A stretch of DNA of 46,241 nt from Paraburkholderia caffeinitolerans. Lineage in GTDB: Bacteria > Pseudomonadota > Gammaproteobacteria > Burkholderiales > Burkholderiaceae. The notes beneath the pieces were generated by a model. That model saw nothing but the letters and a program-made list of their open reading frames with translations. It ran no database searches and was not told where the DNA came from. The stretch lies in assembly GCF_902859945.1 (NCBI RefSeq), contig NZ_CADIKL010000055.1, positions 1-46,241 on the forward strand, in the 5' to 3' direction. A program made the translations under genes and the position numbers. Of the stretch, positions 25,350 through 35,306 are shown piece by piece; position 1 is the first letter of the stretch, and the number at the start of each line of letters is the position of its first letter.

Positions 25350-25688
25350 TCATGAGTCTTTCTGTTCATCGAAGGGTACGTGTTCGCCCGTCGACGACTG
25401 CCTGCCAAGCTTGCTTTCATTTTCCATCGCGTCCTGCCACGCGAGCATGGCGTTCGCGACAGCGTCCTTCTCGCCGCTGAAGGACAGCACCGTCTCTCCG
25501 CACGACGGGCAGATGCCGCCGAATGCGGCCTGGATACCCGCCATGTTTCGCGTGTCGAGCGCGTCGAAATCACTGAATGCGGTCTTGCATGCACCGCACA
25601 CCAGCTTTTCCGGGCGCAATGCGTCAATCTTCGCCTTTGCCTGCGCGATGCGTTGCTCCTGCGTGCCGCGCTGTTTTGCCTGTCCCAT
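25350..25688 (-). CDS. Small zinc-ribbon-like protein
   Basis: 112 residues from the ATG at 25688 (MGQAKQRGTQEQRIAQAKAK), which has GGAG upstream; an ATG at 25700 is less well placed. Two Cys pairs, CGAC (LVCGACKTAF) and CPSC (GICPSCGETV), about 30 residues apart, suggest a zinc ribbon. The MGxAKQRGTxEQR start recurs in small proteins of related bacteria, to my recollection. The tail is acidic. Function is unknown. It is transcribed away from dnaE2, with 123 bp to the dnaE2 LexA box. Confidence 0.6.
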   Translation of the reverse strand: MGQAKQRGTQEQRIAQAKAKIDALRPEKLVCGACKTAFSDFDALDTRNMAGIQAAFGGICPSCGETVLSFSGEKDAVANAMLAWQDAMENESKLGRQSSTGEHVPFDEQKDS

Positions 25689-25811
25689 CGTATGCTCCAT
25701 TTGCTGTGAACCGGTCGTGGCCGGATTTTCCGCGATGTTAGCCCGCCGGAGTCCGGTTCATTCCGGGAAAAGCCGATATTTTGGCCAGCCAGCCGGTTTG
25801 CGCTAGTACCA

Positions 25812-25827
25812 CTGTATAAACATACAG
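25812..25827 (+). promoter_or_regulatory. LexA (SOS) box upstream of dnaE2
   Basis: CTGTATAAACATACAG is a perfect CTGT-N8-ACAG site and extends as CACTGTAT...ATACAGTG. It lies 76 bp before the likely dnaE2 ATG at 25904. Confidence 0.9.
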
Positions 25828-25903
25828 TGCCGAGGGCGGAAAGACGGAATCAGGGCGTCCAGGTCCAACGGATCGGGTGCCGGCTGGGCCGCGCGCGCAA
25901 TTT

Positions 25904-28900
25904 ATGCCTGCACCTGACTTTGGCGGACTGCCGGCGTATGCCGAACTCCAGTGCGCGTCGAATTTCTCCTTCCTCCGCGGTGCATCGCATGCCGACGACA
26001 TCGCCGCGCGCGCAGCACAGCTGGGTTATGCAGCAATCGCCGTTACGGACGAGTGCTCGCTGGCCGGGGTCGTGCGCGCGCACATCGAAGCGAAAAGCGC
26101 GCGTATCCCGTTCATTGTGGGGTCCGAGTTTGCGCTGACGAATGCCGACGGCTCGCACGCCTTGCGCTTTACCGCCCTTGCCATGACGCGGGAGGGCTAC
26201 GGCAATCTCAGCGAGTTGATCACGCTTGCGCGCATGCGTGCCGACAAGGGTCGCTACCGGCTTGCCACGCGCGATCTCGACCACCCGGAGGCCTCTCAAG
26301 GACACCTGAAGGGACTGCCGGACTGCATTGCGATCCTCATCCCGGAGTACCCGGCGAATGAGACGCGCCTTGATGCGCAACTCGAATGGTTCGCGGCGAC
26401 GTTCGGCGAGCGCGCCTGGGTTGCACTCACGCTCCATGCCCGTGCGATGGACGACCTGCATCGCGGCGCGATCGAGCGGACTGCAGCGCGCCACGCCGTG
26501 CCCGTGGTGGCCACCGGCGCACCGGTCATGCACGTTCGCTCGCGCAAGCCGCTTCAGGACGTGCTGACTGCCATCCGTCTCCGACGGCCCGTCGCCGAGT
26601 GCGGCTATGACCTCGCGCCGAACGCCGAACAGCATCTGCGTTCGAGACTACGTCTGGCCAATCTCTATCCGGCGCGGGCGCTGGCCGAGACCGTCGAGAT
26701 TGCGCGCCGCTGCACGTTCTCTCTCGACGAGCTCCGCTACGAATACCCGGACGAACTCGTGCCCGAAGGCTTCACCCCCGAGGCCTACCTGCGTCAGGAA
26801 ACCTACATTGGCGCGCACCGGCGCTGGCCAGCGGGCATTCCGCACAAGGTCCAGGCGCAGATCGAGCACGAACTCGCGCTCATCGCCGACTTGAACTATG
26901 AGCCGTACTTCCTCACCGTCTATGACATCGTGCGCTTCGCGCGTAACGAGGGGATTCTCTGCTAGGGACGCGGCTCGGCTGCCAACTCCGCGGTCTGCTA
27001 TTGCCTCGGCGTGACCGAGGTGGACCCCGCACGCTCGTCCATGCTCTTCGAGCGCTTTATCAGCAAGGAGCGCGGCGAGCCACCAGACATTGACGTCGAC
27101 TTCGAGCATCAGCGTCGCGAGGAAGTCGTCCAGTACATCTATCGCAAGTACGGGCGCGAGCGCGCGGCGTTGACGGCTGCCGTCACAACCTATCGCCCGC
27201 GCAGTGCGCTGCGTGAGGCGGGCAAGGCGCTCGGCGTTGACCTCGCCATCGTCGACCGGGTTGCCAAGGCCCATCACTGGTTCGACTCGAAGGAAGACCT
27301 GCTCAGCCGCTTCGAGGAAGCGGGCCTCGACCCACAGGCGCCACTCATTGTGCAGTGGGCGGATTTCGCCACCCTGCTGCTTGGCTTTCCGCGTCACCTC
27401 TCACAACACAGCGGCGGCTTCGTCATCAGCCGCGGCAAGCTCTCGCGCCTGGTGCCAATCGAGAACGCTGCGATGGTTGACAGGTCGATCATCCAGTGGG
27501 ACAAGGACGATATCGAGGCACTAGGACTCCTGAAGATTGACGTGCTCGCGCTCGGCATGCTGTCGGCCGTGCGTCGCGCGCTGGACCTTATCTCGGAAAA
27601 GCGCGGCGAGGTATTCGAACTGCAGGACATCCCTGCCGAGGATACCGCAACCTACGAAATGATCTGCCGGGCGGATACAGTGGGTGTTTTCCAGATCGAA
27701 TCTCGCGCGCAGATGAGCATGCTGCCTCGACTCCAGCCGCGTCAGTTCTATGACCTCGTGATTGAGGTGGCGATCGTACGTCCGGGTCCGGTCCAGGGCG
27801 GCATGGTCCATCCGTACCTGCGCAGGCGCCAGGGCATCGAGCCGGTAACCTTTCCGAGTCCGCAGATGGAGCAGGCCCTCGCCCGTACGCTGGGCGTGCC
27901 GATTTTCCAGGAGCAGGTCATGCAAGTTGCGATGCTTGCAGCGGGCTTTTCGGCAGGCGAAGCCGACCAGTTGCGCCGTGCGATGGCGGCGTGGCGACGC
28001 AAGGGAGGACTCGGCGTCTACCACGACCGCATCGTCAACGGCATGCTCGAGCGCGGTTACGAGCGGGAGTTCGCGGAACAGATCTTTGCCCAGATACAGG
28101 GCTTCGGCGAATATGGCTTTCCGGAAAGCCACGCGGCCAGTTTCGCGCTGATGGTCTACGCAAGCGCGTGGCTGAAGTGTCACGAGCCGACAGTGTTCGC
28201 GTGCGCGCTGCTCAACTCCCAGCCGATGGGATTCTATTCGCCGTCGCAACTTGTCCAGGATGCAAAACGGCATGGAGTGCGTGTTCTCCCCGTCGACGTG
28301 ACAGTGAGCAACTGGGATTGCGCGATTGAAGGTCCTGGGACGTGCGAACCATTGCGGCTGGGCATGTCGCTGGTTCGGGGCATGAAGGCAGACGCGGCGG
28401 CCCGCATTGAAATGGCACGCGCAGTCCGGCCATTCGGCGACGTCTCCGATCTCGCGCGCCGCGCGCAACTTGACCGTCGCGATCTCGAAGTGCTCGCCAC
28501 CGCGAACGCCCTGCGCTCTCTTGCGGGAGAGCGGCGCGCAGCGCTCTGGCAGGCCGTTGCCGCAGTCCCCGATCGCGACCTGTTGCGCGGCGCCACCGAC
28601 GACGACGAGACGCCTGAGCTCGCCCCGATGACCGAAGGTCAGCAGATCGTGAGCGACTACCGTTCGACGGGTCTCACGCTTGGCCGTCATCCGCTCGCCC
28701 TGCTCCGCCCCCGCCTCGCAAAGATGCGGCTCGTGCCCTCAGATGTACTGATGCGCTATCGTAATGGACAACTGGCGCGCGCATGCGGCATCGTCACCGT
28801 CCGGCAGCGCCCGGGTACGGCGAACGGCGTGATGTTCATGACGCTGGAAGACGAGGCTGGCAGCGTGAACATCATCGTCTGGCAGTCAGTGCTGGAGAAG

Positions 28901-29050
28901 TTCCGCCGCGAGGCGCTCGGATCGTCGCTGCTAGCGGTCTATGGGGTGTGGCAGCGCGAGGGTGAGGTACGGCATCTCGTGGCAAACCGGCTCGTTGACG
29001 TTACCGCTTTGCTGGGCGAGCTTCCAACCGTGAGTCGTGACTTCTGCTAA
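25904..29050 (+). pseudogene. dnaE2: Error-prone DNA polymerase DnaE2 with an in-frame amber codon
   Basis: The reading frame is full length (about 1,048 codons from the ATG at 25904; a GTG at 25877 is an alternative) but TAG at 26963-26965 interrupts it at codon 354. The surrounding sequence reads NEGILC-TAG-GRGSAANSAVCYCLG, where the conserved residue is Gln (CAG), so one C-to-T change explains it. Downstream the frame continues intact through the polymerase motif PDIDVDFEHQ, the helix-hairpin-helix and the OB fold near the C-terminus. The N-terminal piece holds the PHP domain (YAELQCASNFSFLRGASHAD). Unless the stop is suppressed or is a sequencing error, no active polymerase can be made, although a perfect LexA box and intact imuA-imuB remain. 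The two pieces could not complement each other in an obvious way because the break falls just before the palm catalytic residues. Confidence 0.9.
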
Positions 29051-29149
29051 TGGAGAACACTCGATGAACATCCGTGTTGGTACCGCGTCGTTATTCCCAT
29101 TTAAGGTCCAACAATTCCTCACTAACGCCGGCAAACTCGTCCACTACAA

Positions 29150-29180
29150 CTGTTGGCATCCAACAGCGATGCCAACAGTG
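29150..29180. repeat. 11-bp perfect inverted repeat downstream of dnaE2
   Basis: ACTGTTGGCAT and ATGCCAACAGT surround a 9-nt loop. There is no T-run, so termination would be weak. It lies in the 330-bp stretch between dnaE2 and the IS transposase gene, which otherwise holds a short doubtful frame and the left IS end. Confidence 0.6.
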
Positions 29181-29314
29181 ATACTTCAGCCGCGCTGGCA
29201 GTTGGCTTACCGCTGCCGGCCAGAAGCAGGCGTTCGCCACTGCCCTCAACTGGCCACCTCTCTCGCCTCAACTCGATGTGCGCCACCCTATGCGATACGC
29301 ATGAGTCGGCACCC

Positions 29315-30951
29315 GGCCGAGCCTGTGTGAAAACGCAGTCATCGCCTAAACTGAATCAACTCATTGAGACTGGGTGACTCATGAAGCGATTCGTCGAAGG
29401 CGATGACCGCAAACAGGTCGCACTACTTCCCGAATGCGTCGATGACTACGTCGGACAGGACAATCCGGTGAGGGTAATAGAAGCCTTCGTCGACGAGCTG
29501 GATCTTTCCGAAATTGGCTTCAACGGCACAACACCGGCGCTCACGGGCCGCCCGTCCTACCACCCAGGCGCGATGCTCAAGATCTATATCTACGGGTATC
29601 TTAACCGCGTGCCGTCCAGCCGGCGGCTTGAGCGCGAATGCCAGCGCAACGTTGAACTGATGTGGCTGACCGGACGTCTGGCGCCAGATTTCAAGACAAT
29701 CGCCGACTTTCGCCGTGACAATGGACCGGCCATTCGAAACGTATGCCGTCGCTTCGTCGAACTGTGCCGGGGCCTGAAGCTGCTATCCAGCGACATGGTC
29801 GCCATCGACGGCAGCAAGTTCAAGGCTGTGAACAGCCGCGACAGAAACTTCACTGCGGGGAAAATCGACAAACGCCAGCAGCAGATCGAGGAAAGCGTCC
29901 AGCGATACCTCGACATGATTGAAACTGCAGACCGGACCAGTCCAACAGGTTTCGATGTGAAGACCATGCGCCTGTACGAGAAGATTGCGCTCCTGCGTCA
30001 GCGGATGCGTGAGCTCGAGCAGATCAGGGCGCAACTGAAGAAAGAACCGGACAAACAGTTGTCGCTTACCGACCCGGATTCCCGCTCCATGACCAGCGGT
30101 GGCAAGAGAACCGGCACCGTCGGCTACAACGTCCAGACTGCCGTGGATACGAAGCATCATCTGATTGTCGAACACGAGGTGACGAATATTGGAGGCGACC
30201 ACGGCCAACTCAGCAGGATGGCTCTATCGGCGAAGAACGCGATGGGCAAGCTAAAGCTGAAGGTGCTGGCTGACCGCGGCTACTTCAGTGGTCCGGACAT
30301 CCGCGTGTGTGAACTGGCCGGGATCGCCACGTATGTCCCGAAGCCACTCACGTCAGCGTCGAGGAAGAAAGGGCTCTTTACCAAACGCGACTTCATCTAC
30401 GTTGCCAGGAACGATGAATATCGATGCCCCGCCGGCGAGCGCGCAATTCTTCGATTCAAGACCGTTGAGAATGGCATGAATCTGAACGTGTACTGGCCCA
30501 GCGCATGCCCGCGTTGCCATCTCAAGGAGCGATGTTCGCCCAGCGACTATCGCCGCATCCGACGATGGGAACACGAACATGTACTCGAAGTCATGCAGCG
30601 TCGTCTCGACCGGAAGCCTGACGCGATGACCATCCGACGAAGCACCGTTGAACACGTCTTCGGCACGCTGAAGCATTGGATGGGTGCCACACACTTCCTG
30701 ACCCGGACGCTCGGACGGGTGAGCACCGAAATGAGCCTTCAGGTACTGGCCTACAACCTCAAGCGAGTGATGAATATACTCGGGGTTGCGAGGACAATGA
30801 AGGCAATAAGGACGGCTGGAAGCTGAGGCCCTGAGGGGCTTCTTGCGCCCGCGAAGCTCGAATAGCGCAAGCTCGGCGCATCTAACTTGATCAACATCAC
30901 CGTCAACCTCGCCCTCAGCCGCGAAAATTGCGTTTCCACACGCCCTCGGCC
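29315..30951 (+). mobile_element. IS1182-family insertion sequence, 1,637 bp
   Basis: The ends are 23-bp imperfect inverted repeats (19 of 23 match) at 29315-29337 and 30929-30951. They begin GGCCGAG and end GTGTGAAAACGCA on the left and GTGTGGAAACGCA on the right (read inward). The element holds one intact transposase gene. I cannot see a target-site duplication, so the outer bases of the ends may be off by a few positions. Confidence 0.78.
29381..30826 (+). CDS. IS1182-family transposase
   Basis: 481 residues, full length for the family. N-terminal RFVEGDDRKQVALLPECVDD and GRPSYHPGAMLKIYIYGYLN are typical. The DDE catalytic residues are in MVAIDGSKFK (Asp), LKVLADRGYFSG (Asp) and STVEHVFGTLKHWMG (Glu). 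A Cys-rich segment (CPRCHLKERC) between the second Asp and Glu is a known family feature. The gene is uninterrupted, so the element may be active. Confidence 0.93.
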   Translation: MKRFVEGDDRKQVALLPECVDDYVGQDNPVRVIEAFVDELDLSEIGFNGTTPALTGRPSYHPGAMLKIYIYGYLNRVPSSRRLERECQRNVELMWLTGRLAPDFKTIADFRRDNGPAIRNVCRRFVELCRGLKLLSSDMVAIDGSKFKAVNSRDRNFTAGKIDKRQQQIEESVQRYLDMIETADRTSPTGFDVKTMRLYEKIALLRQRMRELEQIRAQLKKEPDKQLSLTDPDSRSMTSGGKRTGTVGYNVQTAVDTKHHLIVEHEVTNIGGDHGQLSRMALSAKNAMGKLKLKVLADRGYFSGPDIRVCELAGIATYVPKPLTSASRKKGLFTKRDFIYVARNDEYRCPAGERAILRFKTVENGMNLNVYWPSACPRCHLKERCSPSDYRRIRRWEHEHVLEVMQRRLDRKPDAMTIRRSTVEHVFGTLKHWMGATHFLTRTLGRVSTEMSLQVLAYNLKRVMNILGVARTMKAIRTAGS

Positions 30952-31040
30952 ACAACCGGTCGTTCGACATGAGGGCGTGAATTGCCGACAATTTCCCCTG
31001 TCTGCCCCTATTGACCGATAGCCTCACTGGAGCATCCAAC

Positions 31041-31531
31041 ATGAGCTGGGATGTCTCACTGTACAAATTCACTTGAAGTTATCGCCGTATCGAGTAGATT
31101 CCCAGCGACGATCAGCCACATCCACTAGGGTCTCGTTCGGGAGTCCAGACCGCGGTGACAGATGTTTTTCCAGGCACGAACTGGAATGATCCCGGCTGGG
31201 CATCTACGACGGCGAGTTCGGCTCGTTTGAGTTCAACCTCGGAAAAGACGATTCGGTGCAAAGCCTGGCACTTCACGTACGGGCGAGCACAGAGATCGTC
31301 GGCGGACTCCTCCAGCTCCGCGAGCGCCTTTGCTGTCAGGCCATTGACCTTTTGGACGGTAGCTTGCTCGACCAGTACGAGCACCCTGCCACCGGCCTGG
31401 AGAAGTGGCGGAAATACCGCGACCAGGTCATCGGAGAGTCTCGAGGCTACGGATTGTCTGTTGCCCGGGCTGGAATGTTAGGCGTATTCTTCGGGCTGGC
31501 GTTGGGACTGCGATCGCCAAAGATATTCTGA
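31041..31531 (+). pseudogene. Decayed gene beside the IS element (MSWDVSLY family)
   Basis: ATG at 31041 with GGAG upstream opens MSWDVSLYKFT, then TGA (31074-31076), SYRRIE, TAG (31095-31097), and IPSDDQPHPLGSRSGVQTAV and VFPGTNWNDPGW in the same frame. Near 31200 one base is missing; the next frame continues YDGEFGSFEFNLGKDDSVQS, LALHVRASTEIVG and LEKWRKYRDQVIGES to a stop at 31531. The pieces join into one protein of about 160 residues, a small cytoplasmic family I have seen in Burkholderiaceae without a secure function. Two stops and a frameshift mean it is dead. It starts 90 bp from the right end of the IS element. Confidence 0.75.
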
Positions 31532-31554
31532 TTTTGCCGCTGCCTCGGTCGACC

Positions 31555-33117
31555 TCAATGTCCCCCCGCCGCGACCGCGCTGTTACTGGCATCTTGCGTA
31601 GGCCGCGTCACCCAGATCAGAGGCACGATCGCTATGAAAATGACCGCGGAGAGCCAAAAAATGTCATTAAGACCCAACATCGTCGCCTGAACGTTGAGTG
31701 AGCTTTCAAAGAACGCGAGCGCTTGCGGGGTTCCGACATTGAGCGTTCGCTCGATACTCTCTATTGCGCCAGTAAACGTGGGATTATCGACACTCGCCTG
31801 TTCCATGAGGCGCGCGTGATGCAGGATTGTGCGATTGTTCCAGCCGGTACTGACGAGCGAAGTGCCCACTGCGCCCGCGAAGATCCGTACGAAGTTCGAA
31901 AGCCCCGCGGCAGCGGGAATTTTCTCGGAGGGAAGCCCTGAAAGAATAATCGCTGTGAGCGGCGTGAAAAAGAGGGCTGTCGGTATCCCCTGCAGGAGGG
32001 TCGGTAGCACAAGCGTGTAACGGTCAACCTCCGTCGTGTAAAGCGAGCGCATGTAGAACACACCCGCGAATCCTAAAAATGCGAGCGTCGCCAGCACCCG
32101 CATATCCGAGCGAGGCATGATCTTGCCCATCACTGGCGCCAGGATGACCGCGAAGACGCCGAGTGGCGCTGTTGCCAGCCCCGCATCAACGGCGCGATAG
32201 CCTAAAAAGCCCTGAATCCACTGAGGGAGAATCACCAGGTTGGCGAAAAAGACCGCGTAGGCAACTGAAATCGCTATCGTCCCGCCAAGAAAATTTCGGC
32301 CCTTGAAGAGCCGCAAATCGATCACCGGCCGCTCGTCGGTCAGCTCCCATATCACGAAAAACGCGAACACTACTACGGCGACGATACCCAGCGTCCAGAT
32401 GAGTGGCGAGTTGAACCAGTCAAGGTCCTTCCCCTTGTCTAGCATCACCTGGAGCGATCCTACCCAGATGATCAGCGAGATCACGCCGAACTTGTCGATC
32501 GGCAGCTTGCGCGACGGCGTTTCGCGGTCGCGGTAGATCGCCCAGATCGCCCCCGCAGCAAAGAGCCCCACGGGTACGTTGATGTAGAAGATCCATGACC
32601 AGCTATAGCTGTCGGTAATCCAGCCGCCCAGCGCGGGTCCGGCAATCGGCCCGACTGTCGCCGTCATCGCCCATAGCGACAGCGCACTCGCGCTCTTCTC
32701 CTTTCGAAACGAGGCAAGCAGGAGAGCCTGAGAAAGAGGCACCAACGGTCCGGCCACCGCGCCCTGAACAACGCGCGCCACGAGAAGTACTGCGAGGTTG
32801 GGCGCCAGTCCGCACGCAGCTGAAGACAAGACAAAGAGTAGAATCGCCCAGACAAACAGGCGCACCTGGCCCACGCGCTGTGTCAGCCATCCCGTAAGCG
32901 GAATTGCCACTGCGTTAGCCGCGGCAAAGAGGGTGATGACCCACGTCCCCTCATCCACTGACACACCGAGATTGCCCGAGAGCGTCGGGATCGCAACGTT
33001 TGCGATAGACGAATCGAGCACGTTCATGAAGGTGGCAAGAGCGACCGCGAAAGTACCAATCATGAAACGCGGGCCACTGAGGGGGGCGACGCCGTGGGGC
33101 GACCCGGATGAATCCAT
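31555..33117 (-). CDS. DHA2-family (EmrB/QacA-type) drug:proton antiporter
   Basis: 520 residues with about 14 membrane segments. FMNVLDSSIANVAIPTLSGN at the first helix, the motif around RVGQVRLFVWAILLFVLSS after helix 2, and motif C-like GPIAGPALGGWI in helix 5 mark the DHA2 group. It exports hydrophobic drugs or toxic compounds across the inner membrane using the proton gradient. EmrB proteins usually pair with a HlyD-type EmrA; none is next to it, so it may work alone or with a distant partner. It ends 24 bp from the decayed gene's end on the other strand. Confidence 0.92.
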   Translation of the reverse strand: MDSSGSPHGVAPLSGPRFMIGTFAVALATFMNVLDSSIANVAIPTLSGNLGVSVDEGTWVITLFAAANAVAIPLTGWLTQRVGQVRLFVWAILLFVLSSAACGLAPNLAVLLVARVVQGAVAGPLVPLSQALLLASFRKEKSASALSLWAMTATVGPIAGPALGGWITDSYSWSWIFYINVPVGLFAAGAIWAIYRDRETPSRKLPIDKFGVISLIIWVGSLQVMLDKGKDLDWFNSPLIWTLGIVAVVVFAFFVIWELTDERPVIDLRLFKGRNFLGGTIAISVAYAVFFANLVILPQWIQGFLGYRAVDAGLATAPLGVFAVILAPVMGKIMPRSDMRVLATLAFLGFAGVFYMRSLYTTEVDRYTLVLPTLLQGIPTALFFTPLTAIILSGLPSEKIPAAAGLSNFVRIFAGAVGTSLVSTGWNNRTILHHARLMEQASVDNPTFTGAIESIERTLNVGTPQALAFFESSLNVQATMLGLNDIFWLSAVIFIAIVPLIWVTRPTQDASNSAVAAGGH

Positions 33118-33270
33118 CGTCAGCCTCGTTGCACGTTAGCGGCTAGTTGTTATATGGCTTCTCCGGCGAACGCGACCAGGACTGGAAGCACGTGTTAGTG
33201 GCGTTCTGCGTACCCCAAGCAGCGACCCGGGTTCGCACAAAGGCCCGCTAGGCACCACGACCCGGAACAA

Positions 33271-34476
33271 TCAGGCTACGACGATGCGAAGCGGATCCGC
33301 AGCAGCGAGCGCTGTCGCGCGATCTGCGCCCGGCGGGTAGATCCATTCGCAATTGATCTGGCGCTTGAGCTTCTTCGCCTCCGCGCCCTTCATCTTCACG
33401 TCGCGCTCCCAGCCTTCGGTATAGACCGCGCCCCACGGGCCAAGATCGAGACACGTCACGTATTTGGGCTGGCTATAGGGAATCGGCTCGAGGCCCAGCA
33501 AATCTGCTGCTACGTTGTGCCCGGCTGAGCGGCCGAGATTCATCGCGTGCTGACACGACATCATCGTGTAATTGCCTTCGTCGTCCGTCGCGGCATACGC
33601 CACGTCGCCGGTCGCGTAGACACCCGGCACCCCTTCAACCGCGAGGTAACGGTCCACATAAAGACGACCGCTCGCATGCCGTCGACCGGGAATCTGCTCC
33701 GTAAGCGAGCTTGCTCGCAGCCCTGCGGTCCAGACCACCGTACTCGATTCGATACGCTCTCCATCCGCCGTGACAACGCTCTGGTCATCCATCGATGCCA
33801 CGCCCGAGCCGAGCTTCCATGTCACACCAAGCTCGCCAAGCGCCTCTTCGATGACCGGCCGGGGCCCTGGGCCAAGATCGGGCCCGATTGCCTCGTTGCG
33901 TTCGACGATGATCACGCGCACATCCGCATCCTCGCCCAGCGCGGCACGCAGGCGAGCCGGCATTTCAGCCGCCGTTTCGATACCCGTAAAGCCACCCCCC
34001 GCTACCACCACCGTGTTGCGCGCCAGCGATTCCGGCCGTTCAGCCAGCTTCAGGATGTGCGCTTCCAGTTCAACCGCCTCGTGGGTCTGGTCCACGCTGA
34101 ACGCGTGCTCGGCAAGACCTGGGATAGCGGGCCTGAAGAGCCGGCTGCCGCTCGCGAGCACGAGTCGATCGAAATCGAGCATCCCGCGTCGTCCATCCTC
34201 ACCAACGACCTCGACCGTACGAGTCGGCACCTGAATGCGCTCTACCGTTCCCTGCACGAACTTCACGCCCACCGCGTCGAAAATCTCCGTGAGCGGCGCC
34301 CTGAAGTTGGCCGGCCCCTCCTCGTACAGGCGCGGGCGTACATGCAAATGCGGATCGGGCGCGACAAGCGTGATTTCCACGTCGGTCCTGCCCTGTGCAT
34401 CCAGCAGGCGCGCTGCACTCAGGGCGCTCCACATGCCGGCAAACCCGGCTCCGATGACAACGATACGCTGGGACAT
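33271..34476 (-). CDS. NDH-2-like FAD/NAD(P)-dependent oxidoreductase
   Basis: 401 residues from the ATG at 34476 (MSQRIVVIGAGFAGMWSALS), chosen because GGAGG precedes it by six bases. The FAD-binding GAGFAG, the second dinucleotide-binding VVAGGGFTGIETAAEM (about residues 155-170) and the FAD-site GVYATGDVAYA show the two-Rossmann pyridine nucleotide-disulphide fold without the redox-active CxxxxC pair. It resembles type II NADH dehydrogenases and related flavoproteins; no membrane anchor is obvious. Divergent from the CMD-cupin genes with a 383-bp gap, so it may share regulation with them. Confidence 0.87.
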   Translation of the reverse strand: MSQRIVVIGAGFAGMWSALSAARLLDAQGRTDVEITLVAPDPHLHVRPRLYEEGPANFRAPLTEIFDAVGVKFVQGTVERIQVPTRTVEVVGEDGRRGMLDFDRLVLASGSRLFRPAIPGLAEHAFSVDQTHEAVELEAHILKLAERPESLARNTVVVAGGGFTGIETAAEMPARLRAALGEDADVRVIIVERNEAIGPDLGPGPRPVIEEALGELGVTWKLGSGVASMDDQSVVTADGERIESSTVVWTAGLRASSLTEQIPGRRHASGRLYVDRYLAVEGVPGVYATGDVAYAATDDEGNYTMMSCQHAMNLGRSAGHNVAADLLGLEPIPYSQPKYVTCLDLGPWGAVYTEGWERDVKMKGAEAKKLKRQINCEWIYPPGADRATALAAADPLRIVVA

Positions 34477-34859
34477 TAGCCACCTCCGGCGATTTGCTGC
34501 ACAAGATTGAGAACCTTGGTAACCCGACATCGCTTACGGATTTACCTGCAGTTTCGAATAGCGCTCAGGCTGGCCAATCGTATGGGCCTTTCCGCGAAGG
34601 CACTGGTCTCCAGGCGCCGTCGTCGACGGTTGAAGTTGCCTCTGCGTGCCAGAGCACGCGATCGAGTCGCGCGATACGCTTGCCTTTCGACAGGCGCCTG
34701 GCACGCCCAGGCAAGCGCAGCCCGCATCGTTGGCACGCAGCGGCCAGAATCTGCGGAGACCGGCCGATACGATAGGCTCGCGTCAGCGTTGCCGCATTCC
34801 AAAATCCGAAAGGCGTACCACGTCCGCGCGCCGCCTTCGGCTCATTCGAAGGAGCTGTC
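34477..34859. other. Divergent intergenic region
   Basis: 383 bp. No supported gene; overlapping Arg-rich frames on both strands look like chance. It must hold promoters for the flavoprotein and CMD genes. AGGAG lies just before 34860. Confidence 0.45.
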
Positions 34860-35297
34860 ATGCAACCACGTATGGACTTCTATCAGGCCAACCCGCTAGC
34901 CATCAAGGCGCTGCTCGCGCTGGAAGAGCGGATTGGAAAGAGTACGATCGAAAAGCCGCTGATCGAGCTCGTGCGCCTGCGCGCGTCACAGATCAACGGC
35001 TGCGCTTACTGTGTCGACATGCATACGAGCGACGCCCGCAAGAACGGCGAAACCGACCGCCGGCTGGCAACGCTGGTGACATGGAGAGAGGTGCCGTTTT
35101 TCACGCCACGCGAGCGCGCCGCGCTGGAATGGGTCGAGGCGCTCACGCTCGTTGCGCAAAGCCATGTGCCGGACGCTGCATGGGAATGCGTCAAACCGCA
35201 TTTCAGCGACGCCGAAGTGGTAGATCTCACCCTGCTGATTTGCGCAATCAATAGCTGGAACCGTTTCGCCATCGCATTCCGCAAAACGCCAGCCTGA
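34860..35297 (+). CDS. Carboxymuconolactone decarboxylase (AhpD-like) family protein
   Basis: 145 residues. The AhpD-type active site is CAYC (Cys48, Cys51) with His55 (NGCAYCVDMH), plus an upstream Glu (LIELVRLRASQ). Proteins with CxxC and this His are alkylhydroperoxidase-like disulphide enzymes rather than true decarboxylases. ATG at 34860 has AGGAG upstream. The cupin gene follows after 9 bp, so they form an operon. Probably protects against peroxides or other reactive compounds. Confidence 0.9.
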   Translation: MQPRMDFYQANPLAIKALLALEERIGKSTIEKPLIELVRLRASQINGCAYCVDMHTSDARKNGETDRRLATLVTWREVPFFTPRERAALEWVEALTLVAQSHVPDAAWECVKPHFSDAEVVDLTLLICAINSWNRFAIAFRKTPA

Positions 35298-35306
35298 GGA
35301 GCCGAG

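Noticed and set aside
27521..28690. 389-codon minus-strand frame opposite dnaE2
   Set aside because: Antisense shadow; no similarity to any protein I know.
29064..29330. Short plus-strand frame after dnaE2 with GGAG before an ATG
   Set aside because: The protein looks random after about 35 residues and the frame runs into the IS left end; not enough to support a gene.
34507..35254. Plus-strand frames overlapping the CMD gene start
   Set aside because: Out of frame with the clear CMD gene and Arg-rich.
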